DNA of 64,000 nt, taken from Aphodovivens avicola. GTDB taxonomy: Bacteria; Actinomycetota; Coriobacteriia; Coriobacteriales; Eggerthellaceae. A program made the translations under genes and the position numbers. This document shows positions 26,975 through 36,690 of the stretch, in pieces. The first letter of the stretch is position 1, and every line of letters starts with the position of its first letter. The DNA is taken from contig DVGW01000011.1 in the NCBI GenBank assembly GCA_018712515.1, forward strand, positions 124,001 through 188,000, read 5' to 3'. A model generated the notes under the pieces. The model made no database searches and had not been told where the DNA came from. It saw nothing but the letters and a program-made list of their open reading frames with translations.

Positions 26975-27786
26975 CCCTCCGCCGGACCGCCTTCAGGTTC
27001 GGGGATCGATCCGCCCGGACCCGCATAGTTGACCTGCCAGAAATACAGCCCAGCGGCGGGAGCGTTCTCGCCGGCGGCGCGCCGATCGCGCGCGGCAAGC
27101 ACCTCTGCCACCCACTCGGGCGGACGCTGACCGCGCCCCACCAGCGCGAGCGTGCCCACGATGGTGCGCACCATGGAGTGCAGGAACGCGTTTCCCACCA
27201 CGCGGATCGCGATCATGTCATCCTCGCCCGCGGCGGTGACGCAGTCGATGTCGATCGCCGAGACGTTGCGGCACGTGGGCTTGCCCTCTGCCGACGCCGC
27301 CATGCAGAAGCTCTTGAAATCATGCTCGCCGATCAGATGGGCGGCACCGGCGCGCATCGCGTCCACGTCGAGGCGCCTGGGCAGATGCCACACGCGATCC
27401 GCCAAAAGGACCGGCCGGTAGTCGCCCGTGAAGATGAAGTAGCGGTACACCCGCTCGACCGCGTCGAAGCGCGCCGAGAACCCGGACGGAGCCTCCTGGA
27501 CGGCGGAGATCGCGATGCGGTCGTCCACCAGCGCGTTGAGCGAGCGTTTGAGGCTGCGCGCCGTGCGGGAGGCGAATTCGTCGTCGGAGAGGTCGAAGCT
27601 GACCACCTGCCCGCGCGCATGCACGCCCGCATCGGTGCGGCCGGCGCACACGGTCTCGACCTCGCGCCGGTACAGTGTGCGCAGCGCAGTCTCGATCGAG
27701 CCCTGCACCGTCAACTGCCCCGGCTGACGCGCGAACCCGCAAAACGGCGTGCCGTCATAGGAGACGGTCAGAGCAACGGTGCGCAC
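26965..27786 (-). CDS. truA: tRNA pseudouridine synthase A
   Basis: 273 residues. Converts uridines 38-40 in the tRNA anticodon arm to pseudouridine. Catalytic Asp52 lies in CAGRTDAGVHARGQ, and further TruA motifs include YRYFIFTG and HDFKSFC. The N-terminus VSYDGTPFCGFARQPGQLTVQG is characteristic. It starts 8 bp after the leuS stop on the same strand, so these genes and the following 101-residue ORF probably form one transcript. Confidence 0.95.
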   Translation of the reverse strand: MRTVALTVSYDGTPFCGFARQPGQLTVQGSIETALRTLYRREVETVCAGRTDAGVHARGQVVSFDLSDDEFASRTARSLKRSLNALVDDRIAISAVQEAPSGFSARFDAVERVYRYFIFTGDYRPVLLADRVWHLPRRLDVDAMRAGAAHLIGEHDFKSFCMAASAEGKPTCRNVSAIDIDCVTAAGEDDMIAIRVVGNAFLHSMVRTIVGTLALVGRGQRPPEWVAEVLAARDRRAAGENAPAAGLYFWQVNYAGPGGSIPEPEGGPAEGWR

Positions 27787-27794
27787 GTCAACTC

Positions 27795-30359
27795 CTATTT
27801 AACGACAATATTCACCAGGCGACCGGGGACGACGATGGCCTTCTTGACCTCCTTGCCCGCGATGGCGGACTCGACGGCGGCCAGACCGGCGGCGCGGACC
27901 TCGTCTTCGGGGGCATCGGCGGCCACCATGATGCGGGCCTTGACCTTGCCGTTCACCTGGACGGCGATCTCGATCTCGTCGGCCTTGGCCATCTCGGGGT
28001 CGAACTCGGGCCATGCCTCGGAGTGCACCGAGCCCTCGCGGCCCAGCGCGGCGTGCCACAGCTCCTCGGCCCAATGCGGGACGATGGGAGCCATGAGCTT
28101 CACGAGCGTCTCGGCCAGATCGATGTCGAAGGCCTGGGCATGATCGCACGAGCGGCGCTGCTCAAGCGACGTCTTGCGCAGGTAGTCGCCCACCGCGTTG
28201 GACAGCTCCATGATGGCGGCGATGGCGGTGTTGAAGTTGTTGCGGTCGAAGTCCTCGGCCACCTTGCCCACGACGCGATGGCGCTCGCGCAGCACGGTCT
28301 TGGCGACCTCGTGGATCTGCTCGGTCGAGACCTCCTCGCCCGCGAACAGCGTCTCGTCGTCAGCGGCGCCGACCAGATCGAACACCTGGCGCCACACGCG
28401 GTTGAGGAACTTGTAGATGCCCGCCAGGCCGTCCTCGTTCCACAGCTTCTCCTTGTCCGGAGGGCCCATGAACAGCATGGTCGCGCGCACGGCGTCGGCG
28501 CCGTAGCCGGCGATCATGTCCTCGGGCGACACGACGTTGCCCTTGGATTTGCTCATCACGTCGCCATGTGAGTCGAGCACCATGCCCTGGCACAGCAGGT
28601 TCTTGAACGGCTCGTCGAAATCGAGCAGCCCCGCGTCGCGCAGCACCTTGGTGAAGAAGCGGCTGTACAGCAGATGCAGGATGGCGTGCTCGATGCCGCC
28701 GATGTACTGGTCGACCGGCAGCCAGTGGTTGGCGTTAGCCGGATCGAACGGCGCCTGGTCGTTGTGCGGATCGGTGTAGCGCATGTAATACCAGCTGGAG
28801 CACGTGAACGTGTCCATGGTGTCGGTCTCGCGGCGGGCCGGAGCGCCGCACACGGGGCAGGTGCACTTGGCGAACTCCTCGTGCGTGGCCAGCGTCTCGC
28901 CGGCGGACAGGTCGATGTCCTCGGGCAGCATCACGGGCAGGTCCTCCTCGGGCACCGGTACCACGCCGCAGTGCTCGCAGTGGATGGCCGGGATGGGATT
29001 GCCCCAGTAGCGCTGGCGGCTGATCAGCCAATCGCGCAGGCGGAACTCCACCTTGCGGCGGCCGGTGCCGGCGGCCTCCAGATCGGCGACGATCGCCGCC
29101 TCGCCGTCGGAGTGCTTGCCGCCCACCATGCCGGTGTACTTGCCGGACTGCACCAGGATGCCCTCGGCGGCATAGGCCGCCTCCCAGTCCACAGAGGTCA
29201 CCACACGACCCTGCTCATCTTTGAGCTGGGGATACAGCGGATCGTCCTCGCCCAGGATGATGGGGATGATGGGCAGGTCGTACTTGCGGGCGAACTCGAA
29301 GTCGCGCTGGTCGCCGCAGGGCACGGCCATGACCGCGCCGGTGCCGTAGTCTGCCACCACGTAGTCGGCCACCCATACGGGCACCTGCTCGCCGTTGATG
29401 GGGTTGATCATGTAGCGGCCCGTGAACACGCCGTGCTTCTCGCGGTCGCCCTGGGCGCGCTCGACGGCGCTCACCTTCTTAGCGGCCTCGGCGAACTCCA
29501 TGACCTCCTGCTCGCGCTCGGTGCCGGCGACCAGGTCGTGCAGGCCGGCGTACTCGGGCGCCAGCACGAAGAAGCTGCAGCCGAACAGCGTGTCGGCGCG
29601 GGTGGTGAACACGGTGATCTTGGTCTCGGCGTCTTCCTTGCCCTCGAGCGGAGCCAGCGTGAAGTCGACCTCGGCGCCTTCGGAGCGGCCGATCCAGTTG
29701 GCCTGCTGCTGCTTGACGCGCTCGGGCCAGCCGTCCAGCTGATCCAAGTCGTCGAGCAGCTCCTGGGCATAGTCGGTGATCTTGAAGTACCACTGGGTCA
29801 GGTCGCGCTTCTCGACCTCGGAGTCGCAGCGCCAGCAGCGGCCCTCGGTGACCTGCTCGTTGGCGAGAACCGTCTTGCAGCCGGGGCACCAGTTGACCGG
29901 GCTGTTGCGGCGCTCGACCAATCCGCGCTTCCAGAACTGCAGGAAGATCCACTGGCCCCAGCGGTAGTACTCAGGGTCGCATGCCACCACGGTGCGGTCC
30001 CAGTCGTAGCTGAAGCCCATGCGCTTGAAGCTGGCCTTCTGCGTCTCGATGTTGGCGTAGGTCCACTTCGCCGGATGGCTGTGGTGCTTGATGGCCGCGT
30101 TCTCCGCCGGCAGGCCGAACGCGTCCCAGCCCATGGGATGCAGCACGTTGAACCCGCGCATCTTGGAGTAGCGGGCGATCACGTCGCCGTAGGTGTAGTT
30201 GCTCACATGGCCCATGTGGATATCGCCGGAGGGGTACGGGAACATCTCCAGCACGTACTTCTTGGGCTTGGAGCCGTCGGTCTCGACCTTGTTCTGGCCG
30301 GTCTCCTCCCACACCTTCTGCCAGCGGGGCTCCAACTCATGCGGGTTGTACTGTTTCAT
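27795..30359 (-). CDS. leuS: Leucyl-tRNA synthetase
   Basis: Class I synthetase of bacterial type, 854 residues from MKQYNPHELEP. The HIGH-type motif is FPYPSGDIHMGH, the KMSKS-type motif is DVMSKSKGNV, and a CxxC zinc module (CPGCK...CWRC) and a CP1 editing insertion (TTRADTLFG, GTGAVMAVP) are visible. In-frame ATG 30389 would add 10 residues but lacks a spaced ribosome binding site; 30359 is preferred, weakly. A TATAAT box on the minus strand at 30470-30475 is a likely -10 element. No T-box leader was seen. Confidence 0.96.
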   Translation of the reverse strand: MKQYNPHELEPRWQKVWEETGQNKVETDGSKPKKYVLEMFPYPSGDIHMGHVSNYTYGDVIARYSKMRGFNVLHPMGWDAFGLPAENAAIKHHSHPAKWTYANIETQKASFKRMGFSYDWDRTVVACDPEYYRWGQWIFLQFWKRGLVERRNSPVNWCPGCKTVLANEQVTEGRCWRCDSEVEKRDLTQWYFKITDYAQELLDDLDQLDGWPERVKQQQANWIGRSEGAEVDFTLAPLEGKEDAETKITVFTTRADTLFGCSFFVLAPEYAGLHDLVAGTEREQEVMEFAEAAKKVSAVERAQGDREKHGVFTGRYMINPINGEQVPVWVADYVVADYGTGAVMAVPCGDQRDFEFARKYDLPIIPIILGEDDPLYPQLKDEQGRVVTSVDWEAAYAAEGILVQSGKYTGMVGGKHSDGEAAIVADLEAAGTGRRKVEFRLRDWLISRQRYWGNPIPAIHCEHCGVVPVPEEDLPVMLPEDIDLSAGETLATHEEFAKCTCPVCGAPARRETDTMDTFTCSSWYYMRYTDPHNDQAPFDPANANHWLPVDQYIGGIEHAILHLLYSRFFTKVLRDAGLLDFDEPFKNLLCQGMVLDSHGDVMSKSKGNVVSPEDMIAGYGADAVRATMLFMGPPDKEKLWNEDGLAGIYKFLNRVWRQVFDLVGAADDETLFAGEEVSTEQIHEVAKTVLRERHRVVGKVAEDFDRNNFNTAIAAIMELSNAVGDYLRKTSLEQRRSCDHAQAFDIDLAETLVKLMAPIVPHWAEELWHAALGREGSVHSEAWPEFDPEMAKADEIEIAVQVNGKVKARIMVAADAPEDEVRAAGLAAVESAIAGKEVKKAIVVPGRLVNIVVK

Positions 30360-30389
30360 GGTGACAGCTTTCTTCACGGTGCCTGACAT

Positions 30390-30702
30390 CCTGCATCGCC
30401 GCGATCGGGGCGGACGCGCGGCGGACGCGCGGCGACGCTCCCAAGGGCGGCATGTTTTCGCAACGCCCCATTATAAAGGCAGATGGACGGCGTGCGGAGA
30501 CGGACATGCGGGTTCCGAACGATTTCCAGGAGCGAGCGCGCGCACGATCGGGGTGCGGAGGCATCGGCGTACCGCATCGGCGCGCGGACGGCGGTTTTCG
30601 GATCGACAGGATGCAGGCTCTTCCCTACTGTCGCATACGTGCACGGCAACCCCTGGAGCCAACGCGGATCGGCAGGATGCAGGCTCTTCCCCACCGCCGC
30701 AT
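30390..30702. other. Upstream region of leuS with promoter box and a tandem direct repeat
   Basis: 313 bp without a supported gene. The minus-strand -10 box TATAAT is at 30470-30475; no clear -35 was found. Two near-identical blocks, 30601-30638 and 30667-30706, share GATCG(A/G)CAGGATGCAGG and the following CTCTTCCC with a 66-bp period and a matching CGCAT tail. They may be a recent small duplication. Confidence 0.55.
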
Positions 30703-30951
30703 CTACGCCGCTTCCCTCGCCAGCAGGGTGAGGGTGCGCAGGTTGGAGTCGGTCATGAAACGCACCTGATCCAGCGCGAAGGTGCGGCCGCATATCGCCG
30801 ACACGCGGCGCAGCGCCTTCCGCCAGCCGCCGCTGTGGAGGATGCGGTCGACCATCTTGCGGTACGTGGCCTCGTTTGCCGCCTTCACCGAGGCGGTGGC
30901 GCCACCGGCCGCGAGCTGCCGGCACACCATGTCGGCGTAGCGCGCCTCATC
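30703..30951 (-). pseudogene. C-terminal continuation of the transglutaminase-fold gene beyond an in-frame TAG
   Basis: 82 sense codons plus stop, directly after and in frame with the TAG (30952-30954) that ends the gene at 30952-31899. The translation (DEARYADMVCRQLAAGG onward, then RILHSGGWRKALRRV and ending TLLAREAA) has the composition and codon pattern of a real helical domain. It could start alone at ATG 30930, but no good ribosome binding site precedes it. I therefore read it as the severed tail of a 397-residue protein. Confidence 0.6.
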
Positions 30952-31899
30952 CTAAGCATGCAGGCACAGTCCCTCGCGGCGATAGTACTCCGCCATCGTG
31001 GAGTCGCAGACAGGCGGCGCGAACGGACACGACGTCGCCCGATGCGTCCGCGCGATCTCGCGGTCTGTCAGCCCGAAGTAGTCGTAGCACACATCGGAGG
31101 TCAGGCCCGTATCGTCGCGGCCCATCGACGTCCACGTGGGATCCATGTGGTAGAAGCGCCCGTCGATGCGCACCGCCAGCCATGCATGGGGACCCCACGC
31201 CAGATCCCGCCCGTTGGCCGCGCGCGCCTCGCCCGTCAGCAGCGCCGCCATGATGCCGCATCGCTGCAGCAGAAGCTGGGTCGCCTTCGCGAACCCCGAG
31301 CACACCGCGAGATGATCCACCAGCGCCCCGGTTGCCTCGTAGGGCCGCATGAACGCATCGCTTCGCGAGTCGTCCAGCCCGGCGGTCGCCCGGTCGTAGC
31401 GCGTGCCGCCCGCCACGTGGGTGAACGCCGCCTTTGCGATCAGGTACTCGTCGGCGCTCGAAGGCAGCGAGCGCTTGAAAGTCGTTGCAGCGGCAAGAAG
31501 CGCCCCATCATCGCCCGAGCGCGCGTCGTCGCAGCGATCGAGAAGCACCTCCGCCCGCCCCGGCCAGGCACTCAACCGCGCGCCCCTGCCAAGCCAATGG
31601 ACCTCGGGGTGGTCGGCCCTCACCATCCGCATCACCCGGAACACCTCTTCGCTGGACGCCAGGCCGCGCACCGTCGCACGCGGGCGACCCTCGATCATCG
31701 CCTCGCAGATGTCTTCGTAGGCCCGGCGCTCCACGCCCGCCAGCGTGCTGTACACGTAGTGGATGCGCTCGTCGGGCGGGAGGATCAAGCCCTCCGCATC
31801 CGCCGCGCCCCGCACGGCGCGCGCGCCGGAGACGCCGCGCGCGCCGCCGGCGGCCACGCCGTCCGCAACCCGCCCTATCGCCGATAGCCAATCCATCAT
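30952..31899 (-). CDS. Transglutaminase-like (papain-fold) domain protein
   Basis: 315 residues to the TAG. A catalytic Cys lies in LAVCSGFAKATQLLLQRCG, His in GPHAWLAVRIDGRFYHMD and Asp in the same segment, the Cys-His-Asp order of bacterial transglutaminase-core proteins. About 180 N-terminal residues precede this domain. The ATG overlaps the stop of the GAP1-type gene (ATGATG over TGA), so the two are translationally coupled. The substrate is unknown; it may be a peptidase or crosslinker effector of the GTPase module. The frame continues beyond the TAG (entry at 30703). Confidence 0.82.
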   Translation of the reverse strand: MMDWLSAIGRVADGVAAGGARGVSGARAVRGAADAEGLILPPDERIHYVYSTLAGVERRAYEDICEAMIEGRPRATVRGLASSEEVFRVMRMVRADHPEVHWLGRGARLSAWPGRAEVLLDRCDDARSGDDGALLAAATTFKRSLPSSADEYLIAKAAFTHVAGGTRYDRATAGLDDSRSDAFMRPYEATGALVDHLAVCSGFAKATQLLLQRCGIMAALLTGEARAANGRDLAWGPHAWLAVRIDGRFYHMDPTWTSMGRDDTGLTSDVCYDYFGLTDREIARTHRATSCPFAPPVCDSTMAEYYRREGLCLHA

Positions 31900-33410
31900 C
31901 TCCCCTTTCCCTTGCCGAACGGGAATCCGCCGCGCCCGCCGAACAGCGGGCGGCGTTGCGAGCCGCCCCGGGGCGGGCCGTCCGCAGGCATGCCGCCTCC
32001 GGCCAGGTCGCCTCCGTCCGCACCGGCTGCGTGACGGCGCTTCCGCAGATGCTCCGCCCCGCGGCGCAGCACCCGTCCCGCAACCGGCTCGACGGCGCGC
32101 GGATCGTCGTCGGGGGCAGGCCCCAACGTGTCCATGGCAGCCGACAGCGCCGCGAAGCAGCGCGCCGCCGCGTCGAGGAACGCGCGCGAGCGCGCCGGAG
32201 CCTCCATCATCATCGACGTCAGCATCGTCAGAAGGTGCCCGCGGTACCGCTCGTCCGGCTGGCTCCAACGGCGCAGCACATAGGCGACCGCCGCCTCCGC
32301 CGACGCCTCGTCGAGGCCGGCGATCGAATCCAGCACGCGCCCCGCCATCACCTGCTTGAAACGTTCCGTGCCCCGCTCCTCGATGAACGCGAGCGTCCCG
32401 ACGGGATCCAGCAGCCGATGCAGCCCCATCCGCGTCGCGCGGTACACCTCGAACGCGCGGTCCAGCTCCTCCAAGTCGAGCCCCACCCGCAGATCGCGGT
32501 CGCACAGATCCCGGAATGCCGCCAGCTCATCAGGGCATTCGCGCCACCCGCGCTCCACCAGGGCCTCAAACGATGCGCCCACGACCGTGCGCGGATACGG
32601 CCCCTCATCGAACCCGCCCGACTCCAGAACCCCCGACGCGTCGCGCACCAGGCCGTCGCGCGGATCGAACACCAGGCAGGCGTCGCGCACGTAGGCGGGC
32701 GTGTTGCGCTCGAAATCCTCGCGGGAGATGCCGCAGAGGATGGCGCCGGCGGTCGCCAGGTTGTCGCAGCCCACCACGAAGCTCACCTGGCGCGCGAGCG
32801 TCAGCGGCAGCGAATAGGTCGCGAGCGCCACCCATCGAAGCGCTTCGGTCCCTCCTTCCAGGATTGCCACGGAGCGGCCCTCGGAGGCGGCGAGCACCGT
32901 CGCGCGCGCCAGGCGCGCCGCGGCTTCCATCTCCGCCGTGCCCGAAAGGCTCCACCGCGTGCCGCGCTCATCGATCGCGCCCGCGGGCGAGGCGTCGACC
33001 GGCGGCAGGAATGCCGGCGGCTCCTCCGCGTTGACCTCGTCGAACGCCATCGAGCGCCGCCAAAACGCCGCGCACGCCAACTCGATCGGGTGGAAGTCGA
33101 GCTGATCGGCCGGCAGCACGACTGCATGGCGCAGCACGTTGCCCGCGCGGCCGCCCGGACCCATGTAGTCATGCGGCAACTTGGTGTTGCACGCCCACAC
33201 CGCGCCGCACCCCTCGACCGGCGCATAGCCGAACGCCGTCGCACCCGCCGTCCGGGGCACGTCGAACGGCAGCAGGCGGTGGAATCCCGTGCCGACGTTA
33301 AGCCCCGCGCCCGGCAAGCCCTCGTCGTAGGAGAACACCTGCAGCCCGTCGCCAGCGCCCTGGATGCCGCGGCGGCACGACGTGTAGATGATCTGATGGG
33401 CCTCGCGCAT
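31896..33410 (-). CDS. GTPase-associated protein (GAP1-N2-like)
   Basis: 504 residues. The opening IIYTSCRRGIQGAGDGLQVF and the following GYAPVEG and LPHDYMGPGGRAGN match my memory of the N-terminal type 2 domain of GTPase-associated protein 1. A helical middle region and a Gly/Arg/Pro-rich tail (ending GGRGGFPFGKGKGR) follow. It starts 21 bp after the zinc-ribbon GTPase gene with AAAGGAGGAG upstream, the expected partner order. In known families GAP1 proteins accompany conflict-type GTPases. The biochemical role is not established; family assignment needs a profile search. Confidence 0.72.
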   Translation of the reverse strand: MREAHQIIYTSCRRGIQGAGDGLQVFSYDEGLPGAGLNVGTGFHRLLPFDVPRTAGATAFGYAPVEGCGAVWACNTKLPHDYMGPGGRAGNVLRHAVVLPADQLDFHPIELACAAFWRRSMAFDEVNAEEPPAFLPPVDASPAGAIDERGTRWSLSGTAEMEAAARLARATVLAASEGRSVAILEGGTEALRWVALATYSLPLTLARQVSFVVGCDNLATAGAILCGISREDFERNTPAYVRDACLVFDPRDGLVRDASGVLESGGFDEGPYPRTVVGASFEALVERGWRECPDELAAFRDLCDRDLRVGLDLEELDRAFEVYRATRMGLHRLLDPVGTLAFIEERGTERFKQVMAGRVLDSIAGLDEASAEAAVAYVLRRWSQPDERYRGHLLTMLTSMMMEAPARSRAFLDAAARCFAALSAAMDTLGPAPDDDPRAVEPVAGRVLRRGAEHLRKRRHAAGADGGDLAGGGMPADGPPRGGSQRRPLFGGRGGFPFGKGKGR

Positions 33411-33431
33411 CTGCTCCTCCTTTCCTTGCGC

Positions 33432-34655
33432 CTAGCGGGCGCACCTCATCAGGCCGTTTTCCGCCATGATCCACAGAAGCGGATCCTCCACCCGATGCGG
33501 CAGCGGACGGTGCACATGCCCCGCGCTGTCGGGGGCGTTGTGCAGCCCCAGGCTCGACACGGCGAAAAACGAGTAGTTGCGGTAGTTGGCCTGCGCCTGC
33601 ATCAAAAACGACTGCATGCCCCATGAGGCGAGCAGGCTGCGCATCTCGGCGTCGACCGCCATGCGATCCGACATCGAGAACGCGCCCGCATCGCAGTGGG
33701 GGCTGGGCGCGCGCACCGTCATGCCGGCGGGCACGATGGGCTCCACCTCGTCGAACTTGGAGAACGCGACCGCGACGGGGATGTCGATGGGGCGCGTCGG
33801 CTTGAGCCCGCGGCTTTGGCGGATGAGCGCCGAGATGTTGGCCATCACGGCATCGGGCGACGAGCCCGCCACCGCGCCGGTGCTGTGCGACACATGGCCC
33901 GCCGCGCTCTCCACCTGCGAGAGCACCTCCGGCACCTGCAGCGGGTCGACGAGGAAGATAATGCCGGCGGAATGGCCCAAATAGCGGTTGACCGTCGCCA
34001 TGAGGTGGGGATCCTGCAGATCCTCGCCCGCGGCGTCGAAGAAGGCCAGCGTGAACCGGTTGCTGCGCGCGACCTTGCGCCCGACGTAGTCGAACGTGTA
34101 CACGAGCGGCTGCTTGTCCTCGCCGCGCACGCCGGTGAAGTTGCTCTGGGTCATCTCGAGCGTCTCCTGGCGGCCGTAGAGGCGGTCGTATTTGGTGCGG
34201 CGGTAGATCGCGTCGGCGTTGTAGGCGCCGCTCATGTCGACGAACCCCTGCACCGAAGCCCCCAGCGCCGGCGCGATGCGGCGCTGCAGCTCGTTGACGA
34301 GCACGGCGATGTAGTGGCTTTTGCCCGAGGAGCGCGTCCCCACCACCGAGATGATGTTGTCGCGACCCGAGATCGTGGTGTCGGGCAGCGTGTTGTGGCA
34401 ATGCGGGCAGATGGGAAGCGTGGGATGGCCGCATTTGTCGCAGGCGACCGTGCGGAGGCGAAGCAAATCCCACGCCGTGGGCTTGACGTCCACGATGTGC
34501 CCCAGGTTGACCGCGCTCGTTGCGCCCAGGTACTTCTGGTACTTCTTGTCGGGCTCTTTGCCCGCCGGGCACCAGCCGTTGTGGCAGCGGTGCTCCACTC
34601 CGTCGAGCACCACCTTCTCGAAGCAGAACGGGCAGGTGAACTGATACTTGTGCAT
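33432..34655 (-). CDS. Zinc-ribbon GTPase (double-GTPase / TRAFAC-like)
   Basis: 407 residues. The N-terminus has two zinc-binding groups (C8-x2-C11...C24...C29 and CDKCG...CPHC at 72-86). The GTPase core follows: G1 GTRSSGKS at 106-113, a DAAGE G3 motif, and FSKFD as G4. A long insert lies between G1 and G3 (GVRGEDKQPLVYTFDY region). The architecture resembles the GTPase of GAP1 loci (Pfam double-GTPase type) and the membrane-anchored GTPase at 51404. The start at 34655 follows TAGGAGT, 8 bp after the previous stop. Confidence 0.82.
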   Translation of the reverse strand: MHKYQFTCPFCFEKVVLDGVEHRCHNGWCPAGKEPDKKYQKYLGATSAVNLGHIVDVKPTAWDLLRLRTVACDKCGHPTLPICPHCHNTLPDTTISGRDNIISVVGTRSSGKSHYIAVLVNELQRRIAPALGASVQGFVDMSGAYNADAIYRRTKYDRLYGRQETLEMTQSNFTGVRGEDKQPLVYTFDYVGRKVARSNRFTLAFFDAAGEDLQDPHLMATVNRYLGHSAGIIFLVDPLQVPEVLSQVESAAGHVSHSTGAVAGSSPDAVMANISALIRQSRGLKPTRPIDIPVAVAFSKFDEVEPIVPAGMTVRAPSPHCDAGAFSMSDRMAVDAEMRSLLASWGMQSFLMQAQANYRNYSFFAVSSLGLHNAPDSAGHVHRPLPHRVEDPLLWIMAENGLMRCAR

Positions 34656-34663
34656 GCTGACTC

Positions 34664-36469
34664 CTAACTGACCTTGCAGTACGACCCCGGCTCGAGCGCG
34701 AACGCCTCGGCGTCGCCGGATGCGGCGAACACGCGGACGTAGAGGTCGCGCTCGTTGGGCAAGCCGTCCAGATCCACCCGGAAGGGTCCCGTCACCTGCT
34801 GCGCGGGGATGCGCGCCGCCACCCGGGCCCCTTCCGCCGTCAGGGGAAGCGAGCCTTTGGCGTACACCACCAGCGACTCCGGCAGCGAGCACGCGCCTCC
34901 GCGCGGGGCGAACGTCACCTGCGCCTTCGGAGGGCAGAACGGCAGCTTGCGCGCGTCGACGCGGTAGCGGATGCCGCGCGCGCGGACGGGCGCGACCTGG
35001 CAGTCGACCCCTTTCGAGTACTTGACCTTGCCGTTGGCCCGGTATTCCGCGAACACCGTCACATAGCAGCCCAGCCGCCGCGCATCCGGCACCACCAACG
35101 CCCCGTCGCGATCGAGCAGGGCGCGCGGCACCTCGTGACGCGTCTGGAGCCCGGCGGGATTGGTGTCGGACATGCTGCGGACGAAGCGGTCGGGGCGCGT
35201 CATGACCACGAACCCCGTCGCCGCAGCAGGCGGCGTCACGCGCACCACCAGATCGCCGTTGGCCACGGTGGCGCCCTCGATGACGACGGGGTCGCATTTC
35301 GCGGGAAGGCCGCCCGGCGCGCCCGCCGATGCGGGGCGGGGCGAGCGGGGAGCGCCCGCGGCGGCGTTCGACGCGGGGCGCGTTCCGGTTGCGGAAGCCC
35401 CAGAAGCCCCCGCCGCCCCGCCCGCCCCGGTCGGAGCCGCGCCGGAAGCCTTTGCCGTGCCTGCCGCGGCGGCGTTCGACGCGCCGGGTGCGCCCGCCGC
35501 CCCCGCGGCTGCCGCACCGTGCGTCCCGGCGGCGCCCGTCTCGCGCAAGATCGCCAACGGAGGGCGTTGCGCGCGGCAGAACCCCTCCAGCACGTACGGC
35601 GCCTCCGCCGCGTCCTTTCCCAGCACGCGCCACAGCGCGTTTTCCGTCTGTGCGGCGAGCTGCTCATCCACCACGCCGCCGGAAAGCGTCGCGCAATCCT
35701 TGAGCTCGTCCAACGCCGCGGCGACCGCGCGGCGCCTCAGGTACGCGTCGTAGCGCTGGCGCTTCTCGCGGCTGCCGAACACCTCCTTCGCCTTCTGGGC
35801 GAGCGTGTCGATGGTCGATTTGCGCTCCTTGTCCTGTTTGAAGCTGCCCGCCAGCTCGTCGGCGCGTCGCACGAGATCGTCCCCGACGGCGCTGCGCGGG
35901 TCGGCGCACCCGGGAGGGCAGGCGAACTCATAGAGGTCGGCGGCGCCGTACAGCGCCAGCTGCACATCCACCTTGAAGGCGGCGTCCTGCGCGGGGTTCG
36001 GCTTGCCGAGCTCCTCGTACGCCCGCCGTGCGCGGTCCGCCGCGGCGCCCGCACCCACGGATATGCCGTTTTTCGCAGCGCGCCGCTTCAGCAGATCCTC
36101 GGAAAGCGACACGTCCTTGATGCCGGTCTGCCGCTCGATGCGCTTCGCGGCGATGCGGGCAACCGCCTCCAGCTTCTCGCGCGGCACCGAGCGCCCCTTG
36201 CCCGCCGCGATGAGCAGGGAGGCGTCGATGGGCGGAAACGCGATGGCGCGCGCCTCCTTCGCCAGCCGGCCGATCTCCGTTTCGTCGGAAAGCGCCGCCT
36301 CCATATCGTCCACCTGATCGAGAAGCGTGCGGTAGTACGGGCCTTTGCGCTGGTCGTTCGCACGATTCGCCCACTTGGCCCTGCACGCCCCCGCGGCCGC
36401 CCGCGCCGCGGGGACCGCGGGGGCGGGATCGATGGGCAGACCCGCGATCAGAAGCCAGTTGAAGATCAT
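34664..36469 (-). CDS. Large linker protein with J-domain-like helix and C-terminal Fn3-like domains
   Basis: 601 residues, no certain family. Residues 1-300 are helical; near residue 240 the segment AKEVFGSREKRQRYDAYLRR resembles helix IV of a J-domain, but no HPD motif was seen. About residues 305-385 form an Ala/Gly/Thr/Pro low-complexity linker with AGA-type repeats. The C-terminal 215 residues look like two immunoglobulin/Fn3-type beta domains, each with paired Cys. It is the first gene of block A; the start has GGAGG about 10 nt upstream. It probably displays or bridges components of the GTPase module. Confidence 0.65.
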   Translation of the reverse strand: MIFNWLLIAGLPIDPAPAVPAARAAAGACRAKWANRANDQRKGPYYRTLLDQVDDMEAALSDETEIGRLAKEARAIAFPPIDASLLIAAGKGRSVPREKLEAVARIAAKRIERQTGIKDVSLSEDLLKRRAAKNGISVGAGAAADRARRAYEELGKPNPAQDAAFKVDVQLALYGAADLYEFACPPGCADPRSAVGDDLVRRADELAGSFKQDKERKSTIDTLAQKAKEVFGSREKRQRYDAYLRRRAVAAALDELKDCATLSGGVVDEQLAAQTENALWRVLGKDAAEAPYVLEGFCRAQRPPLAILRETGAAGTHGAAAAGAAGAPGASNAAAAGTAKASGAAPTGAGGAAGASGASATGTRPASNAAAGAPRSPRPASAGAPGGLPAKCDPVVIEGATVANGDLVVRVTPPAAATGFVVMTRPDRFVRSMSDTNPAGLQTRHEVPRALLDRDGALVVPDARRLGCYVTVFAEYRANGKVKYSKGVDCQVAPVRARGIRYRVDARKLPFCPPKAQVTFAPRGGACSLPESLVVYAKGSLPLTAEGARVAARIPAQQVTGPFRVDLDGLPNERDLYVRVFAASGDAEAFALEPGSYCKVS

Positions 36470-36690
36470 CGCGATGCGCCTCCTTCCTCGTCGCCTCCAT
36501 GATGAAGCGGCGCCGAAAGAGCCGCAGAGGGAACCCCGCAGGGAGCAAAGGGGAGCCGGGGGTTGCGACGCCCCGTTGCCGAGGATGCGGCCGTCTTGCC
36601 GATGCGAACTGTACGAACGCGCCGTTTTGCCGTATCGTTTCCAAGTTGACATGCACGCGCCCCTCGAGGCGCCAAGGAAGGATCCGCATC

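Noticed and set aside
30360..30480. T-box leader upstream of leuS
   Set aside because: No T-box sequence (AGGGTGGNACCGCG-type) or Stem I pattern found.
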